NCBI GenBank assembly: GCA_021815365.1
Contig: JAKAGZ010000016.1
Span: 1-48,450 of the forward strand
Length of the DNA: 48,450 bases
Direction of reading: 5' to 3'
Origin: Bacteroidota bacterium
GTDB taxonomy: Bacteria; Bacteroidota; Ignavibacteria; Ignavibacteriales; Ignavibacteriaceae
Shown: positions 17,701 to 25,760 of the stretch, one piece after another
Numbering within the stretch: position 1 is the stretch's first letter
Layout of the letters: every line of letters starts with the position of its first letter
Notes under the pieces: generated by a model
What the model was told of the DNA's origin: nothing
The model's input: the letters and a program-made list of their open reading frames with translations, nothing else
Databases searched by the model: none
Translations under genes and position numbers: made by a program

Positions 17701-18480
17701 ATGTCAAGATTACACTTCATAAAATTATTGAGAACCCTATCAATACTTTCCATAATTATTTTACTTGGTAGGTGTAATAATAATCCGATTTCTCCAACGA
17801 CAAAACCAATTTATGGAGTTGGAGGTAAAATTTATGATGCTGACGGAAGCCTAATTAGTGATGCAAAGATTTTTTGTTTATTTTTCTTAAACAGCATCCC
17901 AATAAATCCTACCACAATAGATCTTCAAAAGATATCCAATTCTATGGATTTTAATTTTGAATTGTTCCAAAACTTTCCTAACCCATGCTCTAACTCTTTC
18001 TATGTAAGATTCTCATTACCTGAGAAATGCTCCATCGAATTTACTATCATTAACGAAAGTGATAAGAAACTATTATACAAGCGTTCTGATACTCTTCAGT
18101 ATGGACTATTCCAATTATATTTTAAAAACATAGTTGATAGCCTAGATATAAAAAACGGAGTTTATCTATATCATCTAACTGCTGTTAGCGATAGCGGTAA
18201 AACCTATAACTCAGAGAAATCATTTCTTGTAGTAAATGATTCTGTTAATACAAATGCTGTTTCTGATAACAAAGGTAGTTATTTTTTTAATATACAGGAT
18301 GCTTTTATAGGAGATATAGTAGCGGTAATGAACGGGGATACTTTTGCATACTATCAAATACTTGATACAAATATTAATCTTTTAATAGTTAAAAAAGGTT
18401 ACAAATCAACATTGATAAACGTTCAATTATTGCCCGAAAAAATTTTGAACAGGGATATAATCATCACGAAGGATCAATGA
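17701..18480 (+). CDS. Exported (possible lipoprotein) protein with an internal T9SS-CTD-like module
   Basis: This 259-residue protein has an N-terminal hydrophobic segment ending LLGRCNNN. The cysteine suggests a lipoprotein, but Arg at -1 is atypical. Next comes a short carboxypeptidase-regulatory-like strand pattern (VGGKIYDADGSLISDAKIF, about 41-59). Then comes a region that looks like a type IX sorting or FlgD-like domain: FELFQNFPNPCSNSFYVRFSLP, EFTIINES and NGVYLYHLTAVSDSGKTYNSEKSF. Unusually this module is in the middle (about 83-182) and another 75 residues follow, with a second regulatory-like strand set. Its stop overlaps the next start (ATGA), so the two proteins are likely made together. 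Function is unknown. Confidence 0.78.
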   Translation: MSRLHFIKLLRTLSILSIIILLGRCNNNPISPTTKPIYGVGGKIYDADGSLISDAKIFCLFFLNSIPINPTTIDLQKISNSMDFNFELFQNFPNPCSNSFYVRFSLPEKCSIEFTIINESDKKLLYKRSDTLQYGLFQLYFKNIVDSLDIKNGVYLYHLTAVSDSGKTYNSEKSFLVVNDSVNTNAVSDNKGSYFFNIQDAFIGDIVAVMNGDTFAYYQILDTNINLLIVKKGYKSTLINVQLLPEKILNRDIIITKDQ

Positions 18481-20708
18481 AAACTAAATTAATTTTTGCA
18501 CTATGCATTATTGTTCTTGTCCTATTTGATTTTAAAATCTTAGCTCAGAATTCCTGGAGTATGATTGCTCCATATCCGCCTAAAATAGGCGCATATTCAT
18601 CTGTTACAATCGGCAATAAAGCATATTTTTGGTGTCCAAATAATATAGTTTTTTCCACAGCTGATGCAGCTGATACAATTATTGTTTATCCACCATATGG
18701 ACCAGTTGGTGATATTGTAGGCGGCAGTAATCAAGGAATAGCTTTTGCAGACAGCTTGATAGGGTATGTTACTGATCCTGCACACGGACAATTCCGTACG
18801 ACCGATGGTGGATTTACCTGGAAACAAATGGAACCGTCTGGGGCAAATATTGAGAGAGTTGTTTTTGGTAATAGTAAAGTAGGCTGGAAATTCGGAGTGG
18901 GGGGTACTTACAGGACTACCGATGCGGGAGCTACCTGGAATTTTGTGAATACACCTTACGCCTTTGCAGGAATATTTTCAAAAGCATTTGCACTTGATGA
19001 AAATCGCGTTTGGCTTGCCACAAGTTATTCTAGTTCAGCCAAAACAGGCGGGGCTATTTGGAGTAGCACCAATAGCGGTATATCTTGGACCCAGGTAGAC
19101 TCTGCACCAATGTCGGATACAAATACAAAAATCTCTTACAGTGATTTGAAATATAATCCATCTGGTTTAGGAATTGCAATCGGGACAAAACAAACTGGAA
19201 ATGATACGCTTATTTCTTTTGTTAGCAGAACGACTGATTTGGGGAATACTTGGACGACCACTGAATTTAAGACTGAGACTCCAAAGACAGTTCTTTCTAT
19301 TGGAGATAGTATATGGATAATTTTAGGTGCAGGATCAAATACGTATATGAGGCGTAGTATGGATTCGGGAAAAACATGGGCTTATTCAACTAATATATTT
19401 CCCGGTCAGTATAATGATTTTGCAACTGCAGCATATATTCAAGATAGCAAAATAATTGTAGCAGCAACAAGGTTTAGTATTTATAAATCAAACGACAGTG
19501 GTTTAACATTTAATAAAATTACAAGCACACGTGATATTACAATTAGCGGTATTTCACTTGATAATAAGCCATTAGAGACATCCGAACATTTAGTAGTTGC
19601 TTGGTCTTATACTAATAAGTTTTTGGTTAGCCAAGACGCCGGTAAAACCTGGACACAAGAAAACTTACCAGGTAATTATTACAATTCGTTTTTGCAGATG
19701 TCGATTGCAGAAGGAGTTATTTATACAATACCGGATCAAGAAAGACTATATAAATCAACAGACAACGGTAAATCGTGGCAACAAATTCATTTGCCTTATT
19801 ATAATGGTTCCAGAGCTTTATATGCATATGATAAAAACAATCTTGTTGTTCAGTTATATAAAAACATTTTATATTCATCGAATGGGGGCAGTTCCTGGAA
19901 TCCAACACCTTTCCCAGGAAATTGCTGGTTAAATGAAAGTTCAATGCCAGCACCAGCAACAATTATTGGCGGAGGGGGATATTATGACAGCACCAGCATT
20001 CGAGGAATTATTTACAGATCAACAGATTCTGGTCACGATTGGCAGATAATTGATTTTCCGCGTGAAATTAATCACATTTCAATGATTACGAACACTACAG
20101 GCTATGCCTGCAGTAATTACGAATTTTATAAGACTACAAATGGTGGACAAAACTGGAATAAAATTTTATCCTCATCTGATTACTTCACTCATTATGATGC
20201 ATTCTTTTTTGAAGATTCACTTAAGGGATTATTAAGAATTTCATTTAACTTCGTGGAAACCACGGATGGAGGACTGACCTGGCATACTAAACTATTAGCA
20301 GCTCCTATGTACTCAATATCAGATGTAGCCGAGACAAACACTGGTAACCTGCTCGTTGCTGGAGATGGTATGCTGTGGGAATTACTTGCCTACTCTGTTG
20401 GAAAAGTGACGGAAATTAGTAAAGACTTTAAAAAGAAAAATTATTTGTTACCATTGGAACTTGATGTTTATCCCAATCCATTCAATCCTTCAACGAGCAT
20501 ATCCTTTTTATTGAATTCATATTCGCACGTACGCGTATCGGTTTATGATATATTGGGTAGAAACGTTGCCGAACCACTCAATAAAGAACTACAACCAGGT
20601 CATTATTCAATAATGTTTGACGGATCTTTATTAGCCACCGGAATTTATATTTTCTATTTGCAGACACAATACGGCACTGCTATTAAAAAAGCACTATTAA
20701 TTAAATAG
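18477..20708 (+). CDS. T9SS-secreted beta-propeller protein (BNR/YCF48-like repeats)
   Basis: This 743-residue exported protein has a signal peptide ending near ILAQ (about 23). The body is built of repeated 'TTDGG.TW'-type units (RTTDGGFTWKQM, RTTDAGATWNFV, SSTNSGISWTQV, KSTDNGKSWQQI, KTTNGGQNWNKI, ETTDGGLTWHTK), the BNR/sortilin or YCF48-like beta-propeller signature. The last about 75 residues are a type A T9SS sorting domain: VYPNPFNPSTSISF, VSVYDILGRNV and ATGIYIFYLQT. It should be exported across the outer membrane and either released or attached to the surface. The first codon overlaps the preceding stop. No catalytic motif is seen; binding or structural roles are possible. Confidence 0.9.
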   Translation: MKTKLIFALCIIVLVLFDFKILAQNSWSMIAPYPPKIGAYSSVTIGNKAYFWCPNNIVFSTADAADTIIVYPPYGPVGDIVGGSNQGIAFADSLIGYVTDPAHGQFRTTDGGFTWKQMEPSGANIERVVFGNSKVGWKFGVGGTYRTTDAGATWNFVNTPYAFAGIFSKAFALDENRVWLATSYSSSAKTGGAIWSSTNSGISWTQVDSAPMSDTNTKISYSDLKYNPSGLGIAIGTKQTGNDTLISFVSRTTDLGNTWTTTEFKTETPKTVLSIGDSIWIILGAGSNTYMRRSMDSGKTWAYSTNIFPGQYNDFATAAYIQDSKIIVAATRFSIYKSNDSGLTFNKITSTRDITISGISLDNKPLETSEHLVVAWSYTNKFLVSQDAGKTWTQENLPGNYYNSFLQMSIAEGVIYTIPDQERLYKSTDNGKSWQQIHLPYYNGSRALYAYDKNNLVVQLYKNILYSSNGGSSWNPTPFPGNCWLNESSMPAPATIIGGGGYYDSTSIRGIIYRSTDSGHDWQIIDFPREINHISMITNTTGYACSNYEFYKTTNGGQNWNKILSSSDYFTHYDAFFFEDSLKGLLRISFNFVETTDGGLTWHTKLLAAPMYSISDVAETNTGNLLVAGDGMLWELLAYSVGKVTEISKDFKKKNYLLPLELDVYPNPFNPSTSISFLLNSYSHVRVSVYDILGRNVAEPLNKELQPGHYSIMFDGSLLATGIYIFYLQTQYGTAIKKALLIK

Positions 20709-20758
20709 TATTAAGATAACAATAATGTCTTGGTAAGGTATAGTATATCTCTATTATG

Positions 20759-20798
20759 TTAGCTTTCAACCTCTTCGAGTACCGGTAATTCAATTTTT
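20759..20798 (-). pseudogene. Displaced copy of the kamA 3' end
   Basis: Read on the minus strand, this 40-base piece encodes KIELPVLEEVES followed by TAA. The intact kamA ends KIELPILEEVES-TAA at 21988-22027. The two copies lie in the same orientation and match at 36 of 40 bases. Of the four affected codons, three changes are synonymous and one is Ile to Val. Similarity stops abruptly upstream of the lysine codon. The copies flank the 20892-21926 gene like attachment-site direct repeats, or like the scar of a recombination that brought in a diverged kamA end. Confidence 0.75.
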
Positions 20799-20891
20799 AT
20801 TGCATAGCGATACATTCGGACAGGCTATATACCGAAGATTTTATTCAGACTAAAAAGTTGACTATAATAAAATAAATTTAAGAATATCATA

Positions 20892-21926
20892 ATGAAAAAA
20901 TTATTACTCCTTTTATTATATAATTTTTTAACAATATTTTTATTTGCACAAGACTCAGTTAACTCGATATATGATCTTAGTGTTGGTACGGTAAGATATT
21001 ATTCAAGCTGTGGCGCGTTAGGAATTCCTTGTGCTGGTAACGGTTCATATACTTTAGCTATTGAAAAAGTGATGAATAAAACTTTAATCAGTTCAAAAAT
21101 ATATTCTGTGATTTTATTTGAAAAATATATACATAGCGAACCGGATAATACTAATAAATATTTTACAGATACATTATATCAGATAATTGAGAATAAAAAA
21201 TTATATCAGCATACAACAATAGGAGATTCTTTAATAGCTGATTTCAGCTTTTCAAAGGGTGATTCTTTATATCGGTTTTTCAATTATACAAGTGGAATGG
21301 GGGGTTATAAAGCTTTACCGAAGGTTATTATCTATGATACTACTAAGCAATTTCTGGATGGTAAAAATTATCGATTTCTTTGGAGTGATGATACTACTCA
21401 ATACAGTCATACTCCTAATCTTCAATCTTTCTTAGATTCAATTTTAATCCCAAGTCTAAGCGATTCACTATGGCTTCTTCCTATTGGCAGCAATTCTGTT
21501 TATTCGGTTGTGCATCCCTTCTATTTTGTTGAAAGTTTAGGAATCATAAGAAATTATTATACACACTTAAATTTACCGATGGTTGGCATAATGACAGCTG
21601 ACGGGAAATTATTTGGAGAAAAGTTTTTAATTACTAAGATAAAAGGAGAAAAAACGAGTCCGGAATTATTTTATCTATATCAGAACTTTCCAAATCCCTT
21701 CAACCCGACTACAAAAATAAAATATCAATTACCCAAAGACGGATTTGTTACATTAAAGGTTTATGATATACTTGGCAGAGAAGTAAAAACTCTCGTTAAT
21801 GAATACCAGAGCAAAGGAAGATATGATGTTACTTTCAACGCAGAAAATCTTGCAAGCGGAATTTATATTTATCAGCTAATAGCTAACGACTTTATAGCAA
21901 ACAAAAAATTAGTCCTCTTACGCTAA
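20892..21926 (+). CDS. T9SS-secreted protein of unknown function
   Basis: This 344-residue exported protein has a signal peptide (MKKLLLLLLYNFLTIFLFAQ). The unknown mature part (about 21-255) contains two cysteines in SSCGALGIPCAGNGSY, many Tyr/Ser/Asp residues and short beta-like repeats. A textbook type A sorting domain follows (about 258-344): LYQNFPNPFNPTTKIKYQLP, VYDILGREVKTLV and LASGIYIYQL. The protein should pass the outer membrane through T9SS and be attached or released. The gene lies alone between two direct repeats made of the kamA 3' end, so it may have been acquired separately from its neighbours. Sorting domain is certain; role is unknown. Confidence 0.88.
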   Translation: MKKLLLLLLYNFLTIFLFAQDSVNSIYDLSVGTVRYYSSCGALGIPCAGNGSYTLAIEKVMNKTLISSKIYSVILFEKYIHSEPDNTNKYFTDTLYQIIENKKLYQHTTIGDSLIADFSFSKGDSLYRFFNYTSGMGGYKALPKVIIYDTTKQFLDGKNYRFLWSDDTTQYSHTPNLQSFLDSILIPSLSDSLWLLPIGSNSVYSVVHPFYFVESLGIIRNYYTHLNLPMVGIMTADGKLFGEKFLITKIKGEKTSPELFYLYQNFPNPFNPTTKIKYQLPKDGFVTLKVYDILGREVKTLVNEYQSKGRYDVTFNAENLASGIYIYQLIANDFIANKKLVLLR

Positions 21927-21958
21927 GGCTTCGGACAGGTTTTGAAAAGTAAAAATTA

Positions 21959-21984
21959 AAAAGGCGTCCCAATGGACGCCTTTT
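21959..21984. terminator. Bidirectional intrinsic terminator
   Basis: A perfect stem GGCGTCC/GGACGCC (21963-21969, 21974-21980) has a 4-base loop, flanked by AAAA on the left and TTTT on the right. It lies 33 bases after the stop of the plus-strand T9SS gene and four bases before the stop of minus-strand kamA. It therefore fits a shared terminator for these convergent genes. Confidence 0.88.
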
Positions 21985-21987
21985 CGT

Positions 21988-23148
21988 TTAGCTCTCAACT
22001 TCTTCGAGTATTGGTAATTCAATTTTTGAATAGTCAATCTCCTTGATCTTTGATTTACTATTTTTACCGGAAGTTTTCCCGTTCTTCTTTGTACCGGGAT
22101 TATTCTTATCCTTATAATTTTTATAAACATAAACTTTGTTCTTAAAATTGCGAAGGATAATTTTATCTTCATCGTGGTGAATAACGTATTCCGGCAATAT
22201 TGGAATTTTCCCTCCGCCGCCGGGTGCATCAATAACAAAGTGAGGAATAGCCAGACCGCTTGTGTGTCCCCTGAGATTTTCAATAATTTCAATCCCCGTT
22301 TCAATTGAAGTGCGGAAATGATTGGCGCCTTTTGTTTCATCAGCCATATACATATAGTATGGGCGCACCCTGATCTTCAGCAGTTTCTGCAATAATTCTT
22401 TGACAACTGCGGGGTCATCATTTACGCCTTTCATCAATACCATCTGGTTACCAACCGGCACGCCTGCATTTGCAAGCATCTCGCAGGCACGGCTGCTTTC
22501 AGGGGTGATCTCCCACGGGTGATTGAAATGTGTGTTTACATAAATGGGGTGATATTTTTTTATCATCTCGCAAAGTTCGGGAGTAATTCTGTGCGGAAGA
22601 ACGCACGGCATTTTTGTTCCCAGCCTGATTATCTCAATGTGAGGGATTGCACGCAGCCGCTGCAGGATTTTTTCAAGCATGGCATCAGTAAGCATTAAAG
22701 GATCGCCGCCCGAAAGAATAACATCACGCACTTCAGTATGCTGTTCGAGATACTGGAAAGCGCTTTCGAGCCCCTTCATCGAAATTTTTTCATAATCACC
22801 GACTTTTCTTTTTCTCGTACAGAAACGGCAGTAAAGCCCGCACTGACTCGTGACCAAAAAAAGCGCTCTGTCCGGGTAACGATGCGTAATGTTTGGAACG
22901 GGGCTCATCGAGTCTTCCATCAGAGGATCTTCTTCTCCATCGAAGTCGTCCAACTCCGCTTTATCAGGTACGCATTGAAGCCAGATAGGGTCCCCCGGAT
23001 ATCTGATCAAACTGAAATAGTAGGGGTTTATCCTTGCCTGAAAAAATTCGTCAAGATCTTCAGCAACTTTCCGATCTATATTAAATTTTTCAACAAGTTG
23101 ATCGACAGTGTGTATGCTGTCTCGTATCATTTGCTGCCATAGTTCCAT
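21988..23148 (-). CDS. kamA: Lysine 2,3-aminomutase (radical SAM, PLP)
   Basis: This enzyme converts L-alpha-lysine to beta-lysine. Its 386 residues contain the radical-SAM cluster motif with Cys103, Cys107 and Cys110 (SQCGLYCRFCTRKR), SGGDPLML at 146-153, and the PLP-binding lysine Lys314 in DAPGGGGK. Asp270 (MADET) and Asp307 occupy the spacing of the two aspartates that hold the lysine side-chain amine in clostridial KAM, favouring lysine over glutamate. It is shorter than the clostridial enzyme and has a Lys-rich tail (about 345-372). It is the last gene of a four-gene operon with GNAT and two ATP-grasp proteins; TGAGG precedes its ATG. The final 12 codons are duplicated at 20759-20798. 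Confidence 0.93.
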   Translation of the reverse strand: MELWQQMIRDSIHTVDQLVEKFNIDRKVAEDLDEFFQARINPYYFSLIRYPGDPIWLQCVPDKAELDDFDGEEDPLMEDSMSPVPNITHRYPDRALFLVTSQCGLYCRFCTRKRKVGDYEKISMKGLESAFQYLEQHTEVRDVILSGGDPLMLTDAMLEKILQRLRAIPHIEIIRLGTKMPCVLPHRITPELCEMIKKYHPIYVNTHFNHPWEITPESSRACEMLANAGVPVGNQMVLMKGVNDDPAVVKELLQKLLKIRVRPYYMYMADETKGANHFRTSIETGIEIIENLRGHTSGLAIPHFVIDAPGGGGKIPILPEYVIHHDEDKIILRNFKNKVYVYKNYKDKNNPGTKKNGKTSGKNSKSKIKEIDYSKIELPILEEVES

Positions 23149-23171
23149 GACTGAGCCTCAGATTGTTGTTT

Positions 23172-23645
23172 TTACTTATAAAAATATTTTCCAAAAACCA
23201 GCAGGCTGTCGCCCACTTTATAGAAATTATTTATTTCTGCGATTATCGAATAATTATTTCTCAGATAAAAATTTCTTGTTTTTGCATAACTATCTTTGGA
23301 AGATGTTTCAGCAAGTATCCATCTTCCGTTATTTTTTTTAACAAAATCTTCTGCATGATCCAGTAAACTTTTTCCGATACCTTTTTTCCCGGAATCCGGG
23401 TCAGAAACAATCCAATACAGATCATAAACAGCATCAGTCAGAGGTCGTTTACCGGTACAGTGATAACCCAGAATTTTTCCTTCTTCCTCGTAAACAAAAA
23501 TGTTATAATCAGTCTGAACCGGAACAGTAACTGCTATGTTCACGAGTTCCATAGCAACATCAATCTCTTCTTTGTTAAAGATCGGGACCTTCCTTAAAAT
23601 ATTTTCAATCTCGATTGCATCAGCTTGCTTTATTTTTCGTATCAT
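23172..23645 (-). CDS. GNAT family N-acetyltransferase
   Basis: This GNAT-fold acetyltransferase has 157 residues, about the length of a single GNAT domain. YDLYWIVSDPDSGKKGIGKSLLDHAED contains the beta4 strand and the acetyl-CoA pyrophosphate loop (KKGIGKS). NFYLRNNYSIIAEINNFY is the C-terminal motif B region. It overlaps the end of the ATP-grasp gene by 26 bases and is followed by kamA after 23 bases, so its substrate probably belongs to this pathway. Beta-lysine is a natural guess, as the AblA/AblB pair makes N-acetyl-beta-lysine. However, this protein is much shorter than AblB and I cannot show orthology. An amino group of a ligated product is another option. Confidence 0.88.
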   Translation of the reverse strand: MIRKIKQADAIEIENILRKVPIFNKEEIDVAMELVNIAVTVPVQTDYNIFVYEEEGKILGYHCTGKRPLTDAVYDLYWIVSDPDSGKKGIGKSLLDHAEDFVKKNNGRWILAETSSKDSYAKTRNFYLRNNYSIIAEINNFYKVGDSLLVFGKYFYK

Positions 23646-24681
23646 TTTTCTTTCTTGTTAAAGCAAAATTTGCAATTGAATACAGCAGTTCAGGATAAGA
23701 AATTCCGGCTGCCGAAGCTGCCCGTGCGAAACCTGAATCAGTAGATATATCCGGGTTTGGATTTACCTCAATTACGTAAGGGGTTCCATCTTTAGCCAGG
23801 CGGATATCAACTCTTGCGTAATCTCTGCAGTTCAAAGCGCTGAAAGCGGCGATCGCTGCGTCTTCAATATTTTTTTGTATATCTTTTTCCAGCAGAGCAG
23901 GGCAGCTTGGCTTTGTATTCTGGTAATAAACACTATCCTCTATCCACTTGCTGTCGTACGTAATAATTCTTGGTAAGTCCTCCGGAAGCCCATGGAAAAG
24001 TATTTCAGAAACAGGGAGTATTTTATCTCCCAGTATCGCAATATTAAGCTCGCGCCCGTCAATATATTCTTCAGCGATTACTTCCTGCCTGTAAGTTTCA
24101 AATAAAAATTTTAATTGTTTTTTTAAGTCAGAAAAATTATTAACAACTGAAAATTCAGATATTCCGATGCTTGCATCTTCTGTCATTAATTTCAGGATTA
24201 CAGGAAATTTCAGTTTAAAGTTTTTATCTGAAATTTTTCCATCGGGTTTTATGATCTGTGATTTTGGGGTGGGGATGTCAAAGGACCGTAAAATATTTTT
24301 TGTTCTTTCTTTATTCAGACAGTTTCCGAGAGTTATCGGGGTGTTGCCGGTGAACTCGTAACCGAGCAGTTCAAAAATTCCTGCAATACAAAATTCATAG
24401 GCAGCTACACCTTCGATTGACTCGACAAAATTAAAAATAACATCGGGCGATTTACGGTTTAATTCAGCAATTGTTTTTTCAACATTACCATTTGCGGCAA
24501 ATGTATCAACATTCGAATAATACAAGCTCAGGCTGTCAACTATTTTATTTAGATCCCTTTCGAAAGCATTTTCGGAAAGATCATTCAACCGGCTATTGTG
24601 CTCTGCCGGTTTACCATTGTAGACCGGGAAGATGCTAACAGGAGAGTTGTAGCAGATCAATATTTTCGCATCTGTTTTCAT
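23620..24681 (-). CDS. ATP-grasp ligase, D-Ala-D-Ala ligase-like (second copy)
   Basis: This ATP-grasp enzyme of 353 residues would join a carboxylate to an amine through an acyl phosphate. FVESIEGVAAYE and the TGNTPITLGNCLNKERTKNIL segment are typical of D-alanine-D-alanine-ligase-like proteins. FPVILKLMTEDASIGIS is the ATP-grasp phosphate-binding region. EEYIDGRELNIAILG, YARVDIRLAKDGTPYVIEVNPNPDIS and the Asn/Glu metal ligands (EVNPNP) complete the active site. It is unlikely to be the cell-wall Ddl: it is paired with a paralogue and sits in a kamA operon. Its ATG overlaps the upstream paralogue by 4 bases and its 3' end overlaps GNAT. Substrates are unknown. Confidence 0.88.
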   Translation of the reverse strand: MKTDAKILICYNSPVSIFPVYNGKPAEHNSRLNDLSENAFERDLNKIVDSLSLYYSNVDTFAANGNVEKTIAELNRKSPDVIFNFVESIEGVAAYEFCIAGIFELLGYEFTGNTPITLGNCLNKERTKNILRSFDIPTPKSQIIKPDGKISDKNFKLKFPVILKLMTEDASIGISEFSVVNNFSDLKKQLKFLFETYRQEVIAEEYIDGRELNIAILGDKILPVSEILFHGLPEDLPRIITYDSKWIEDSVYYQNTKPSCPALLEKDIQKNIEDAAIAAFSALNCRDYARVDIRLAKDGTPYVIEVNPNPDISTDSGFARAASAAGISYPELLYSIANFALTRKKNDTKNKAS

Positions 24682-25760
24682 AAAAGCTTATGTCTTTTAG
24701 CTGCAACGAATAGAACCATGTTTATCATTTCGTTGTAACTTAAGCCATGTGTTCTGGCTGCTTTGGGATAACAAGAATTATCCTGAGGATCAGGCAGTAT
24801 CCCGGGCAGAGGATTTATCTCAATAATGTTTGGGATTCCTTTTGAATCAAGTCTTACGTCAATTCTGCCCCAGTCTTTGCAGCGCAGAGTATTATATGCT
24901 TTAAGAACTGTCTCTTTAATTAATATCTCTGTATTTTTATCAAGCTTTGCAGGACAGGTGAAAACATCCAGCGGGTCTTCCCTTGTGTCCAATATCCATT
25001 TAGCTTCGTATGAATATATTGGAACGAAATCATCTGGAAATTCTTTATAGTTTATTTCTACGATTGGCAGCGCTTCGGCTTCGTCTCCGTTTCCTAATAC
25101 AGCCACCGTGAATTCTCTGCCCGGAAGAAATTCTTCAATAAGAGCAGGCTGAGCATATTCTGATAATATTCTTTCAACCTCGCTTCTTAGTTCATTTTCA
25201 TTTCGTACGAAAGATGAAGAGAAAATTCCTTTGCTCGAGCCTTCCGAAATCGGCTTTACGATCAGCGGGTATACCAGGTTATGTCTCTTTATCTTTTCAA
25301 TCGTATCTGCGAAAAGGAATTTTGCAGTAGGAATTTTATAATAAGATAAAATTTCTTTCGTACGTGCTTTATCAAGGCAGGTTGCGAGCGTTAACGGGTC
25401 AGAACCAGTATAAGGTATCTGAAGCAAATCAAGCAAAGCAGGTATCTGCGCCTCTCGGCTTATTCCGCTGAGTCCTTCTGCAACATTAAAGACAATATCC
25501 GGCTTTGCTTCTTTTAATTTTTCAAAAGCAGATTCGTTTGCTTCGACTAAAATAACATCGTGATAAGTTTCAAGTGCTGCTTTAAGTGCAGTAATAGTTT
25601 CCCACGTATCCCACTCAGCGTAAGTGTCGACTGCTTTTTCTGATTGATGTTGAGTGTTTTTCAGATTTGGGGGTAGTTCTTCGAGGAAAGCCTGCCTACC
25701 TGTCAGGCAGGTTTCACTTTCTGGCTTCACATTGAAAGTCAGAGCGACTTTCAATCGCAC
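24678..25760 (-). CDS. ATP-grasp ligase, D-Ala-D-Ala ligase-like (first copy)
   Basis: This is the first gene of the operon, about 360 residues. NVAEGLSGISREAQIPALLDLLQIPYTGSDPLTLATCLDKARTKEIL, YPLIVKPISEGSSKGI, EEFLPGREFTVAVLG and GRIDVRLDSKGIPNIIEINPLPG place it in the D-Ala-D-Ala-ligase-like ATP-grasp family. The start is uncertain. The annotated GTG (25760) has no Shine-Dalgarno next to it, but AAGGAG lies about 30 bases upstream, five bases before an in-frame ATT that would add LSPLFN. Codons 2-9 form a perfect 10-bp hairpin. Residues about 17-24 (ETCLTGRQ) are encoded by a G+C-rich palindrome, within an N-terminal stretch (about 16-45) not expected in the family. Confidence 0.86.
   Translation of the reverse strand: MRLKVALTFNVKPESETCLTGRQAFLEELPPNLKNTQHQSEKAVDTYAEWDTWETITALKAALETYHDVILVEANESAFEKLKEAKPDIVFNVAEGLSGISREAQIPALLDLLQIPYTGSDPLTLATCLDKARTKEILSYYKIPTAKFLFADTIEKIKRHNLVYPLIVKPISEGSSKGIFSSSFVRNENELRSEVERILSEYAQPALIEEFLPGREFTVAVLGNGDEAEALPIVEINYKEFPDDFVPIYSYEAKWILDTREDPLDVFTCPAKLDKNTEILIKETVLKAYNTLRCKDWGRIDVRLDSKGIPNIIEINPLPGILPDPQDNSCYPKAARTHGLSYNEMINMVLFVAAKRHKLL
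25691..25711. repeat. G+C-rich palindrome inside coding sequence
   Basis: Perfect 7-base arms CCTGCCT and AGGCAGG have a 7-base loop, inside the first ATP-grasp gene and in frame (TCLTGRQA). Its reverse complement contains GGTAGGCAGGC, also found at 4537-4547 in a non-coding repeat block. It therefore appears to be one member of an interspersed repeat family. Confidence 0.72.
25731..25755. promoter_or_regulatory. Perfect hairpin at the operon's translation start
   Basis: The 10-base arms ATTGAAAGTC (25731-25740) and GACTTTCAAT (25746-25755) pair perfectly around a 5-base loop. The hairpin covers codons 2-9 of the first ATP-grasp gene, starting three bases after the GTG. A structure there would impede initiation unless opened, so translational control is possible. 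It could also be chance within a conserved RLKVALTFN coding stretch. Confidence 0.5.

Noticed and set aside
23172-23645. GNAT as AblB (beta-lysine N6-acetyltransferase)
   Set aside because: Context fits, but the protein is only 157 residues, far shorter than AblB as I know it, so no gene symbol was given.
23620-25760. ATP-grasp pair as cell-wall Ddl
   Set aside because: Two tandem paralogues in a kamA operon with no murein genes nearby make a peptidoglycan role unlikely.
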